Source: Orobanche coerulescens | Lineage: Eukaryota > Streptophyta > Magnoliopsida > Lamiales > Orobanchaceae | DNA: 64,000 nucleotides | Assembly: GCA_033398695.1 (NCBI GenBank) | Contig: CM065804.1 | Location: forward strand, 38,765,501-38,829,500 | Direction of reading: 5' to 3' | Part shown: piece after piece, positions 55,231 to 64,000 of the stretch | How positions within the stretch are numbered: position 1 is the stretch's first letter | How the letters are laid out: every line of letters starts with the position of its first letter | Program-made: the position numbers and the translations under genes | The notes under the pieces: model-generated | Seen by the model: only the letters and a program-made list of their open reading frames with translations | Databases searched by the model: none | What the model was told of the DNA's origin: nothing

Positions 55231-56109
55231 TACTGCAATATGTTGATGTATGCTCGTATCTCATTCGTATTCGTGGTATGAAATAAAATGCATAAGCCCC
55301 CCTTTTATAGGGTCCAAAACCACTCCATCGTGTGAGAATTACTGCAGATTAAAGTACCATTAATTCTCTTTAACTCTTCAACTGAAAGGTTACCTCCATA
55401 AATAGTCTCCTTTAATTCGGGTGTTTTACTATGGAGTGTGAAGTGTCTTGTTCCGGAAGCTGGGTTAGACCATTTCTGGATCAGCTCAGTATCTCAAGAA
55501 GCTAGGTCAAATCATAGCTCAATATTCACCAGCTATGGTAGTCAGCTCAGTATTCGGCCAGCTGGATTAGTCAGCTCAGTATAACCAGTTGGGTTGGTCA
55601 GCTGGGTTCTCAAATTAGTAGGTGAGACAGCTGGGTTCTCAGCTAAATAGTTGAGGCCAGTCCGATTTTCAAGAACCAAGAACCAAGATCCAAGGTCCAA
55701 GGCCCACGCCCGTGCCCGTGCCGTGCCGAGACCAGCCCAGCCGAGCCGGCTGGTGGGCTGGTAGCATGCGCGTCTGTGTGCTTCACAGTGTTGGCCCACT
55801 TACTACTAACTTGTTGAACTACCCATATACCTTCTTACTAATAAGCTAGTAAAAAAGGCTCTAATTTTCCAATGTGGGATGACCTTTCATATCTCACTTT
55901 AACTGCTCACCATTTCAATTAAATGACCAACTTCAATCATTTATTCCTCACTCACCCGAAATCAGTTTTGAGAAAATAAAATCCTACGTTTAACTCCTCG
56001 AAACGTCGATTCATAATTTATTATTTAATTCTCAAGAATTAAAGATATTATTATCATTAAATTGATTCAAATTGAGTCAAAATTCATTTTCGTGAACCAA
56101 TTTCCAACA
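55231..56109 (-). repeat. Tork 5' LTR
   Basis: 879 bp matching 43126-44058. On the minus strand it begins TGTTGGAAATTGG and ends GCAGTA (CA to TA). CAGCTG motifs in U3 (about 55440-55650) match those of the left copy. It is flanked by AAATA on both sides. Confidence 0.85.
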
Positions 56110-56114
56110 AAATA

Positions 56115-56691
56115 TCATCGTACATAACCAAATTCAAAATATCACCAAGTTATAGGTTATGATAGTTTGAAATATGATTTTTTCAATCTCTTGACGTTAT
56201 CTCTATTAAATCTTATCTTACCATAACATAAAATATGGATAGAATAATATTCAAGCATTAATATTGAATAAAATCTAAGATATCAGAATAATAAACATAA
56301 ATTTGCTTAGCATATTTCTAATACATAATACGAGAACTAGAAAGCGAATATTGAAGAGACATGAAACAATTACTGTACTCAAACAATCTAAAAAAATAAA
56401 AGAAGATGAGTAACATTTATAATCATATGCAATTCTTCGAACAAACAAAACGGGATTTCAGAACAACTCTACAAGGTCTGATTTCTTTGAAAATTCTTAT
56501 GTACTAAGAATCCATAATCTAGAGAGAAAAAATATGTAAGAAATTGTTATTGACTAGTTAAAGTTTAAATTTTAATTTACTTTTTAAGGAGAAAATTTAG
56601 TAAAGTTACACATTACAATTTTTGGGACTCGTAAAGTTGAAGAGAAGACAGTTTAGGAGATCAAAAGAACATGCAACAGCATTCCACCACC

Positions 56692-56748
<57 letters not shown>

Positions 56749-57211
56749 AGCATCAGCACTTTGATCCCAATTATATTGGGGGTGGCATATATGCTACTAT
56801 ACAAAGCAAATTTTGTCGAACATGATGAATAGATGGGATAAATGGATATATATATATATATCACTGCTTAAATAAAAGTTAAAGCTTTATGATTACACAA
56901 ACAAACTTCAGATCATTACCAAGAAGAATGTAAATCTCAGACGTCTGTTTCTAACTCCCAGGAAACCAAATCTAGATGGTGTCAGTCGTCCGGTATTCGT
57001 TCAGCACCAGCCGTCTGCCCCAGAACCTCCACTGAGTAGTTTTTATACTTTTTCTTAGTGGGAGTTGCTCTTAATTTGTTGATGTATTAGACGAACTAGT
57101 GATATTATGTGCATCGCATACAATATATTGATCGTCTTTTTAATATTCATTTTTTTGTAATAATGTTAATCATGGTAGGTGTTTCCCACTTTACATCCCA
57201 TTCTCGTGTTT
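56115..57211. other. AT-rich stretch between Tork and CACTA elements
   Basis: The first 60 bases could continue the SIRE-like extra ORF on the plus strand. The rest is AT-rich, without a gene I recognise. It contains a trinucleotide microsatellite (56684-56757) inside a small frame (56622-56825) that would encode a His/Gln run, and a TA run at about 56848-56861. Confidence 0.5.
56684..56757 (+). repeat. Compound (CAC)n(CAT)n(CAG)n microsatellite
   Basis: Successive runs of CAC, CAT and CAG triplets. The surrounding 67-codon frame encodes a His/Gln run with no other recognisable feature; whether it is part of a host gene cannot be told. Confidence 0.85.
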
Positions 57212-57550
57212 CACTAGTACAAAAACTGGCTTTTGCATCGCCTCTCTGGCAACGCACTGACAAGAAACGTGACGCGTAAGCATATTTGGGGTCAATTTTA
57301 TATTTTTAAGAAACATTATGCATCATATACTAAAATATAACTGATACCTAATGTGTTTGAAAATTTACTAAAAATCTTTTGCATCGAATTGTTTTGAGTA
57401 GTCGATACATAATGTCTCAACTTTTAACTTTTTAATATTATATGTATCAAACAATTATATGTGTGATGTGTAATGTGCTAATTTTTTTAATATTTTCATG
57501 ATTGCTGAGTATCACGTATTAATAATGTTTGATGTTGAAATATTGTACAT

Positions 57551-57715
57551 CACAGTTTTACTAATGTGTGATGCAAATGTACACTACCATTAATTATATA
57601 CGATTATATAGTGTATAATCAAACCCTTATACACTACACAGTTTTACTAATGTGTGATGCAAATGTACACTACCATTAATTGTATACGATTATATATCAA
57701 ACCCTTATACACTAC
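57551..57715 (+). repeat. Two-copy tandem repeat in the CACTA subterminal region, period 86 bp
   Basis: CACAGTTTTACTAATGTGTG begins copies at 57551 and 57637; they share TGATGCAAATGTACACTACC and CAAACCCTTATACACTAC. A short deletion distinguishes the second copy. 57716-58699 is AT-rich with a C-rich patch and no clear frame; it probably contains the transposase promoter and leader. Confidence 0.85.
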
Positions 57716-58699
57716 CACTAATAGCGGACCACGATCGACTCTCCTCAATATTTTCATCATCAATCGCCCACGGCCGCGAATCAAACCCTTTACCAACCCT
57801 AGTTTTTGCTTTCTTGATTCGGCTATTAGCAATCAACTCCCGTGCTTTGGAATTTTATTTCGAACCGGAGATTTGGCTTCATGATGATTATCTTTCTAAC
57901 GATCGAGTGGGAATTCGTAAGAACGTTTATCCTTTACGCAAGTTTCATTTGTTTACTTGTATATAACCTATTTTTGGGAATTGTATAAATTATTTTCAAC
58001 TCATCCCTTGTGCGGTGAGTTGTGTTAATTTGATGTTTGTTTGAAGATGATATATTGAATAGCGTGGTGGGTATTGGTGGTTGACATTATTTTCATTTCT
58101 TTCAAATTTTGTGTATGTTTGCAAGATTCCTCCACGAGTTCATTTAACTTCGCACGAGTATTGATGTTTGCCTTATTTCTTTGTCTTACATTGCCTTTTG
58201 CACGAGTTGATTTAGCTTTTTTAGTTTAATTCTCAATCTTGTTAAAGTGAAACGCACAATTGAGCAGATAATCCCCAAATTCCTAGTTCACTCTCAACTT
58301 CAACTTCTTCCCACTTCAATTAAAAAAATCTCCCCAAAATTGACTCTTGAAGACTATTCAATAAAATAATTCGCTCTTCAATTGCGTCGCACGTCCAATA
58401 TTTCCTCGTTCTCGAAGAAAATCTCGAGGCTCTGTTTTCTTCATGAGGATTTGCTCAATCTCTTTCTTTCAAGGTATGTTGATTTTTCTCCATTCGTTCC
58501 CCCAGAATTTCTCTCAATTTTTTCACCTAATTGTTAAAGTCTGCCAAAACTTGTCTAAACAAAAAATTTAGGTTTATTTTTAAGGATTAAAATGGTTGTC
58601 TTTATGGTGAATAACATTCTTATATTTATGTTTAATGCGGATAATAATACGGTGATTATTTAATACTTATCGATCGAAATTGGATTTACGGTAGCGTGA

Positions 58700-61600
58700 T
58701 TCGAGGGATTTAAAGAAGGGGTTGAGGAGTTTATTAAATGGGCGGGCGCATAAAAATCAGAAGAGAAGAAATTCTATTGTCCTTGTAGAATTTGTGGTAA
58801 TAAGAGGAAAGTGTGCACCGTAGATCAATTAAGGGAGCATATATGGTGTAATGGTATGACAAAAAGTTATACGGAATGGATTTGGCATGGTGAAAGGGCA
58901 ACAAGTGGTAGTACCAGTACTACCAATCATGTTCCCATAGAAGAAACCGAGTATGATTTAGAGTATGAAGATCAAAATGAGGTAAATTTATTCGATGATG
59001 ATCGAATAAATGAGATGTTACGTGACGTGAACGGGAACTTATCTTTCAAGAGTGATGTCGAGAAACCATTATATACGGGTTGTACTAAATTTACTCGTTT
59101 ATCTGGTATAATGAAGCTATTCAATTTAAAAGCCGCAAATGGTTGGAGTGATAAGGGTTTCACAGCTTTGTTGGAAGTGTTGACGGAGATGCTTCCAGAA
59201 GGTAATTTACTTCCAAGTTCCACCTATGAAGCAAAGAAAATCATGTGTCCATTGGGCTTGAATGTTGATAAAATACATGCATGTCCTAATGACTGTTTGT
59301 TATACCGGAAGGAGTACAAAGACTTGGAAAAATGCCCAAGGTGTGGAGTTTCGCGGTATAAGGTATATGATGATGATTGTGGCAAGAAAGGGTCCCCTGC
59401 TAAGGTATTGTGGTATTTACCAATAGTTAGAGATTTAAACGACTTTTTGCCGGTGCCAAAGATTCAAAAATCTTGTTTGGCATGAAGAAGAGAGAAATAA
59501 AGATGGTATGCTTCGACATCCGGTGATTCACCGCAATGGATGAAGATTGATTCGATATTTCGAATTTGGGGGTGACGCGAGAAATTTGAGGCTTGGGCTT
59601 TGCACGGATGGCGTAAATCCATTTGGTTCTTTGAGCACCAATACGATGTTTGGCCGTTCTATTGGTCATTTACAATTTACCTCCATGGCTTTGTATGAAA
59701 AGAAAGTATATGATGTTGTCACTTCTTATTTACGGTCCCAAACAACCGGGAAATGACATAGATGTGTACTTGGAGCCACTCATTGAAGACTTGAAAAATT
59801 ATGGGATGAAGGGGTGCCTGTTTATGATGCATATTCGACGAGTCTTTCACATTAAAGGCCATGGTTTTTTGTACAATTAATGATTTTCCGGCATATGGAA
59901 ATTTATCTGGATATAGTGTCAAGGGTTGTAAAGCATGCCCAATATGTGAAAATGACATGATTCCGTATCATTGAGTAGAGTTGAAGGAAGTGGGAAGCGG
60001 GTGTATCTAGGCCATCGTAGATTTCTCCTCGTAACCACCCTTATCGTAGGTTGAGAAAGTCATTTAATGGGGATCCCGACCATAGATCAGCTCCTCGTGT
60101 GTTAACAGCAAGCAAGTTCATGAACGGGTTAGTGGAATTAATACCGTGTTTGGTAAACCTTACAAGCCTTCGAAAGAAAAAAATCCTTGGAAAAAAAGTC
60201 TATCTTGGAGCCTCCCTTATTGGGAGCACTTACATGTTAGACATTGTATTGATCTTATGCATGTGGAAAAAAATGTGTGTGATAGTCTTATTGGGACTTT
60301 ACTTAACATACCAGGAAAGACAAAGGATGGTGTCAAATCAAGGTATGACTTGGTTTCAATGGGCATACGACCTGAGTTAGCTCCACAAAATAAGGGGAAA
60401 CGGACATATCCGCTTTGACTTGTTATACATTATCAAAAAAGGAGAAAACAATCCTTTGTGAGTGTTTAAATGGCATCAAGGTTCCTCATGGATATTCATC
60501 AAATGTTCGAAGTATTGTTTCAATGAAAGATTTAAAATTAATTGGGATGAAATCTCATGACTGCCATGTCTTAATACAACAATTCTTGCCTGTGGCAATT
60601 CGGTCAATTTTGCCAAAAAATGTGAGGTATGCTATCATCAAACTTTGTATGTTCTTCAAAAAAATTTGTTCAAAAGTACTTGATCCCGGGGTCTTGGATG
60701 CAATGCAAGACGACATTGTTGTTACTTTATGCCAGTTCGAAATATATTTTCCACCATCTTTTTTTGATATTATGGTTCACTTGGTTGTTCACTTAGTGAG
60801 AGAGGCCAAGCGTGTGGGCCGAGTTTTCTTAAGGTACATGTACCCACAGAGCGGAATATGGGTGTCTTTGAAGCGACATGTCGAAATCCTTATCGTCCCG
60901 AAGGTAGTATGGTTGAGGGTTACTTGAATGAGGAGGTCATCGACTCTGCACTGAATACTTATCGCGGCTTACAAGTATTGGAATTCCTAAGTCTCGTCAT
61001 GAGGGAAGAATTGAAGGTAAGGGAACATTGGGTCGCAAGGTTCTTGAGGTTGGTCGTGAACTCCAAAATCAAGCGCACTTGTATGTTTTACAACAAAGTA
61101 CAGCAGTGAATTCTTACATAGTGCAACATTTGGCTTTTTTAAAGCATTGGAATCCGTGCAAAAGTGAAAGATGGTTACGAAATGAACATAACAATTCTTT
61201 CATCAAATGGTTTAAGGATCAAGTCAATGTTCAGTTGAAGAACAAGTCGAATGAAGTTAGTGATGATATAAGGTGGTTGGCGCACGGGCCCTCTATTAAT
61301 GTTATATCTTATGAAGGATATGACATAAATGGGTATTGTTTTTACACCAAATGTCGGGATGACAAAAGCACCATGCAAAACAGTGGGGTTAGTTTGGTAG
61401 CATCTGCGTTACATTTTGCAGTCTTAAGGACAATAGACCACAAAAATCTAGAATGTCATATTATGGGGTAATCGAGGACATTTTGTAACTTGACTCCACT
61501 GAATTTAAGTTGCCAGTGTTGGTATGTTAGTGGTTTGAGATTTATTGAGGAGTTCGAGTGGATGAGTTGGGTTTTACTTTGGTGGTTTTTTCCAAATTAG

Positions 61601-61812
61601 GCCACGACGAGCCATTCATAATGGCGTCGCAACCAAAACAAATTTTTACATTCGATCCTATGGATGCAAGGTGGTCTCGTAGTTCTACCCGGAAAAGACA
61701 ATTTGTTACATCGGTTGGTATTGAGGTAGATGAAGATGAATATGATGACATTGATGATAGCTCGACTTTCCAAATGCGGCTCACTCTTTACCACGGAATG
61801 AAGATGAGTTGA
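58700..61812 (+). pseudogene. CACTA tnp2 transposase, broken
   Basis: Order of domains: an N-terminal transposase-associated zinc region (GVEEFIKWA, YCPCRICGNK, LREHIWCNG, YTEWIWHGE) with an in-frame TAA at 58751; the tnp2 core (CPNDC..Y, CPRCG, NLRLGLCTDGVNPFG near 59580-59630, NLPPWLCMK, GPKQPGNDIDVYLEPLIEDL, HCIDLMHVEKNVCDSLIGTLLN near 60240-60310); a DUF4218-like region (PPSFFDIMVHLVVHLV near 60750-60800); and a DUF4216-like region (WLAHGPSINVISYEGYDINGY near 61270-61330, ASQPKQIFTFDP near 61625). Frameshifts near 59470, 59530, 59700, 60400, 60890 and 61470 break it. It would bind and cut element ends in the nucleus. Confidence 0.9.
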
Positions 61813-63209
61813 GTGGGTATTACTGCGTAACGATCATCTTTGAAGGAGTCAGGTTGAAGACGAGAGTCTACCAAAGAGTAAAAAGCTCGAAAAGATTGAA
61901 ATACTAGATGGTTGTTGGAATTTAGTAGTATAGGGCTCGAATGGTTCATTAGCAATGTATACTATATTTCAATAAGTCAAGTTAATTTTGTTATTTGATC
62001 ATTTGTCACTTGATTTTTGGAAGTTTTTACAAAACATTAATGAGATATCTTATTTCTTATTTCTTATTTCTTCATAAAAATGAACCGTCTTCATCGGATC
62101 TTGTAACATTCCTAGGCATGTATGATACATTTCCCAAGTACTTTTATCTGCTTCTTTGTCTTCAAGAGAGAGTTTATTTCCATTGAAGGTGAAGTTTATT
62201 TCGATCAAGGCGAAGATTGTCTACAGCCCTAGACATCTGATCATGCAATATATGTTTGTCGAGCCTCTTAGAGTTAAAAATTCGGATGTCTTTAGGTATG
62301 AGAATATGAGTTGGTTGCCCTTCCAAGGACTTCTATCGCTTTGCATGCGGCAATAATTTGTTCACATGGTCTTTGTGAGCTACTTTGGGCTAAGAGCATA
62401 ATTTCGTAGAAGCATCAAGCAACATTTGAATTAAATGCAGCATATCTTCCATTGTTCTTTTTTCTAAGAAAAAGAAAAAGCTTTTCTTAAGATTATATAT
62501 TTAAGGTTCACCAATACGGTTTGGCTTAAGAAACTCATGCGGTAATAAAAAGTAAAGCTTCGATTACCGCCACTAAAAGAAAATAAACGAGACAATGTAT
62601 CATCAATTATATAATGCTTTCATCACATTGTTAAAGTGCAATAGATGGAGTTTAGGCACATGTGTTCACTTAATATGTATTTCTTCAAATCTTATGAACT
62701 TGGAATTGGAACAGAATTATTTAAGGATACAAACTATATGAAGATGCAAATAAGGTCATTAATACCGATAACTTGGTGTCGCTATATGTTACGGTTCAAA
62801 GTTATCTGCTGCGCCCTAGCGAGAAAAGGACAAAGTATTCAAGGTTTTATCATTGAAGTCCTATTGAAAATACTTGTTTGCTAAATGGGGGTAGAAAAAT
62901 GAAGGCGGGTAGAAAATCAAATTAGAGACCGTAGGATAGTTTTTCTTATTTCTTTTGTTTTCTTTCTTGTCATCGAGTAGATCATGCAAGCACCGTGGTT
63001 TTTGATGAATATTGGTGACCACGAGAATGATGAATCATGATACATCCGTCAATATATTGTGACATCTAATATTAAATTGTACTAGTATGAAAATAATCAT
63101 GTGTATGGTGCTTTTCATGTGCGGGATAATATACAACTATGACTTTTGAAAATCACGAATCTCTTGATGATGAACACGAAATGATGAGAATGAAAAGAAG
63201 AAAATTTTG
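61813..63209 (+). other. CACTA spacer between transposase and TNPA-like fragment
   Basis: AT-rich sequence with only short frames (for example 62156-62356 and 62645-62884) that I cannot assign. It may hold introns or decayed exons of the second CACTA gene. Confidence 0.45.
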
Positions 63210-63430
63210 AAGAAAAGAGGCCCAACAACGAGAAAGTACATGGCACAAGAAGACAAATGGCGATTCAATTGGAGTGGGATGTCGGCATTGCCCAATTGGA
63301 GAATTTGCCGATAGGTTCAAGACATATGTTGGAGTATGTGCACGTACTCATATTCCTATTAGCATCGATGACGGGAACATGTAGATGAATCTCTAAAGGA
63401 AACTATTTGGTTAGACATTCTGTATGATGA
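63210..63430 (+). pseudogene. TNPA-like second CACTA gene fragment
   Basis: Starts with KRGPTTRKYM, then, after a shift near 63290, RFKTYVGVCARTHIPISIDD, resembling the RGPT...VPI..W pattern of plant CACTA accessory proteins. A stop at about 63386 and frame changes show decay. Assignment rests on pattern only. Confidence 0.5.
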
Positions 63431-63681
63431 TTTGTGGCTCTTGTGAGTTCTTTACATCTTCAAATGAATTCATCATTAACTTCATCCACTTTCTATGGTG
63501 TGAATGATTTGAAGTTGTATAAATTGCATGCATCGAGATATATAAATATTTTGTTACGCAAAGGCTTTCTTATTATGGTCTCTTGTTTAATGTAATTTCC
63601 GCTTATGCTTCCTGATGGTGAGGCGAATTTGCGACCTTTGGATTTAAGATATATGTTACTCATAATTTGACTATCTATAAA

Positions 63682-64000
63682 AAGACCTGTGTCTCCATAT
63701 ACATTTGTTTTACGTATGGAGTATTTAAGTAGGATGCTAAAGCCTCTAAAGGATCATGGAAACTTCGGACAAAATCCTAATCGTGTTTCATTGAACATCA
63801 CACATCTCATCTTTGCGAGATGATTTGTTCTTTGTTGCAAAGGGTAATATGTCTTGATGAAAATACTCCTTGATAAGTTTGATCTGTTAGCCGCATACGG
63901 GCTTATTCCCAATAAGAGTAAAAGTGCCATATACTTTGGTGTCTCGACTAGAAAATAAGGAAAATCTGTGAACAAGTCCGATTGCGGGAAGGTGATCTCG
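63682..64000 (+). pseudogene. LINE (L1-type) reverse-transcriptase fragment
   Basis: The frame reads SPYTFVLRMEYLSRMLKPL, then NITHLIFA at the site of the FADD catalytic box, then FDLLAAYGLIPNKSKSAIYF. This is the order of a plant LINE RT (QGDPLSPYLFVL, ITHLMFADDL, SGL..N..KS). The FADD codons are disrupted by one extra base (TTTGCGAGATGATTTG at 63822-63837). It is probably 5'-truncated and runs off the window. Confidence 0.75.

Larger units (their letters stand above)
43126..56109 (-). mobile_element. Tork-like Ty1/copia element with nested insertions
   Basis: Direct LTR copies at 43126-44058 and 55231-56109 flank a minus-strand Gag-protease-integrase-RT-RNase H order. Target duplication AAATA occurs at 43121-43125 and 56110-56114. 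RNase H reads [19 protein letters not shown] and [10 protein letters not shown], the Tork signature. It is inserted in the SIRE-like extra ORF and is itself split by a GAG-only copia derivative at 47315-53757. Confidence 0.88.
57212..64000 (+). mobile_element. CACTA (En/Spm-like) transposon, right end outside window
   Basis: The left terminus CACTAGTACAAAAACTGG follows TTT, a possible 3-bp duplication. About 1.4 kb of subterminal AT-rich DNA with TGTGTGATGCAAA/TTTTGCATC motifs precedes a tnp2-type transposase (58700-61812). A TNPA-like fragment follows at 63210-63430. No right terminus is seen, so the end coordinate is the window edge; the LINE fragment at 63682 may be inside or beyond it. 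Confidence 0.85.

Noticed and set aside
56622..56825. Host gene encoding a His-rich protein
   Set aside because: The frame is mostly a CAC/CAT/CAG microsatellite; no exon borders, domain or neighbours support a gene.
63070..63083. Right terminus of the CACTA element (TTGTACTAGTATG)
   Set aside because: The last base does not fit CACTAG, no TTT duplication follows, and TNPA-like sequence lies beyond it.
1..64000. Endogenous pararetrovirus sequence
   Set aside because: Every RT block is linked to an integrase or RNase H order of gypsy/copia, or to LINE motifs; no movement or coat protein signature was seen.

Overview
The window is plant nuclear DNA built almost entirely of nested transposable elements. 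I recognise no intact host gene, rRNA, tRNA gene or CRISPR. The families present point to repeat-rich heterochromatin of a flowering plant, probably a eudicot: Ty3/gypsy Tat and Athila, Ty1/copia SIRE-like and Tork-like, hAT, and CACTA with a tnp2 transposase. The species cannot be told from the sequence.

Layout. 1-10737: a Tat-type gypsy element on the minus strand (Gag, protease, RT, two RNase H regions, integrase). It carries an antisense four-exon gene on the plus strand and a right LTR at 9840-10737. Its left LTR lies outside the window. 10738 to about 13160: a second, very long gypsy LTR with an 18-copy palindrome array just before a TATA box. From about 13186 runs an old plus-strand SIRE-like copia element, the host of the later insertions. 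It is split by a hAT transposon (13789-27034, 8-bp target duplication), which itself holds Athila-1 (17862-26851, duplication ACAAA). It is split again by Athila-2 (30898-42841, duplication CTAGT) and by a Tork-like copia element (43126-56109, duplication AAATA). The Tork element contains a GAG-only copia derivative (47315-53757), whose left LTR holds a small CACTA derivative (47987-49446, duplication AAA). From 57212 to the window end there is a CACTA element with a decayed tnp2 transposase, a TNPA-like fragment and a LINE reverse-transcriptase fragment.

Most striking points. (1) Athila-2 has its two 1.82-kb LTRs in inverted orientation although both outer flanks carry the same 5-bp duplication, so its 3' LTR is flipped end-for-end exactly at its borders. 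(2) Several unrelated LTR families each carry their own short GC-rich palindrome, repeated upstream of the TATA box. In both Athila elements the same family-specific palindrome recurs inside the element, before a second TATA-like site upstream of the extra 3' ORF. (3) In Athila-1 that extra ORF looks like a separate transcription unit with a 5'-leader intron and a strong start context. (4) The Tat antisense gene has its own TATA box and three introns that keep frame, with one nonsense codon.

Nearly all coding regions are damaged. The elements read as a layered record: SIRE first, then its insertions, then insertions into those.
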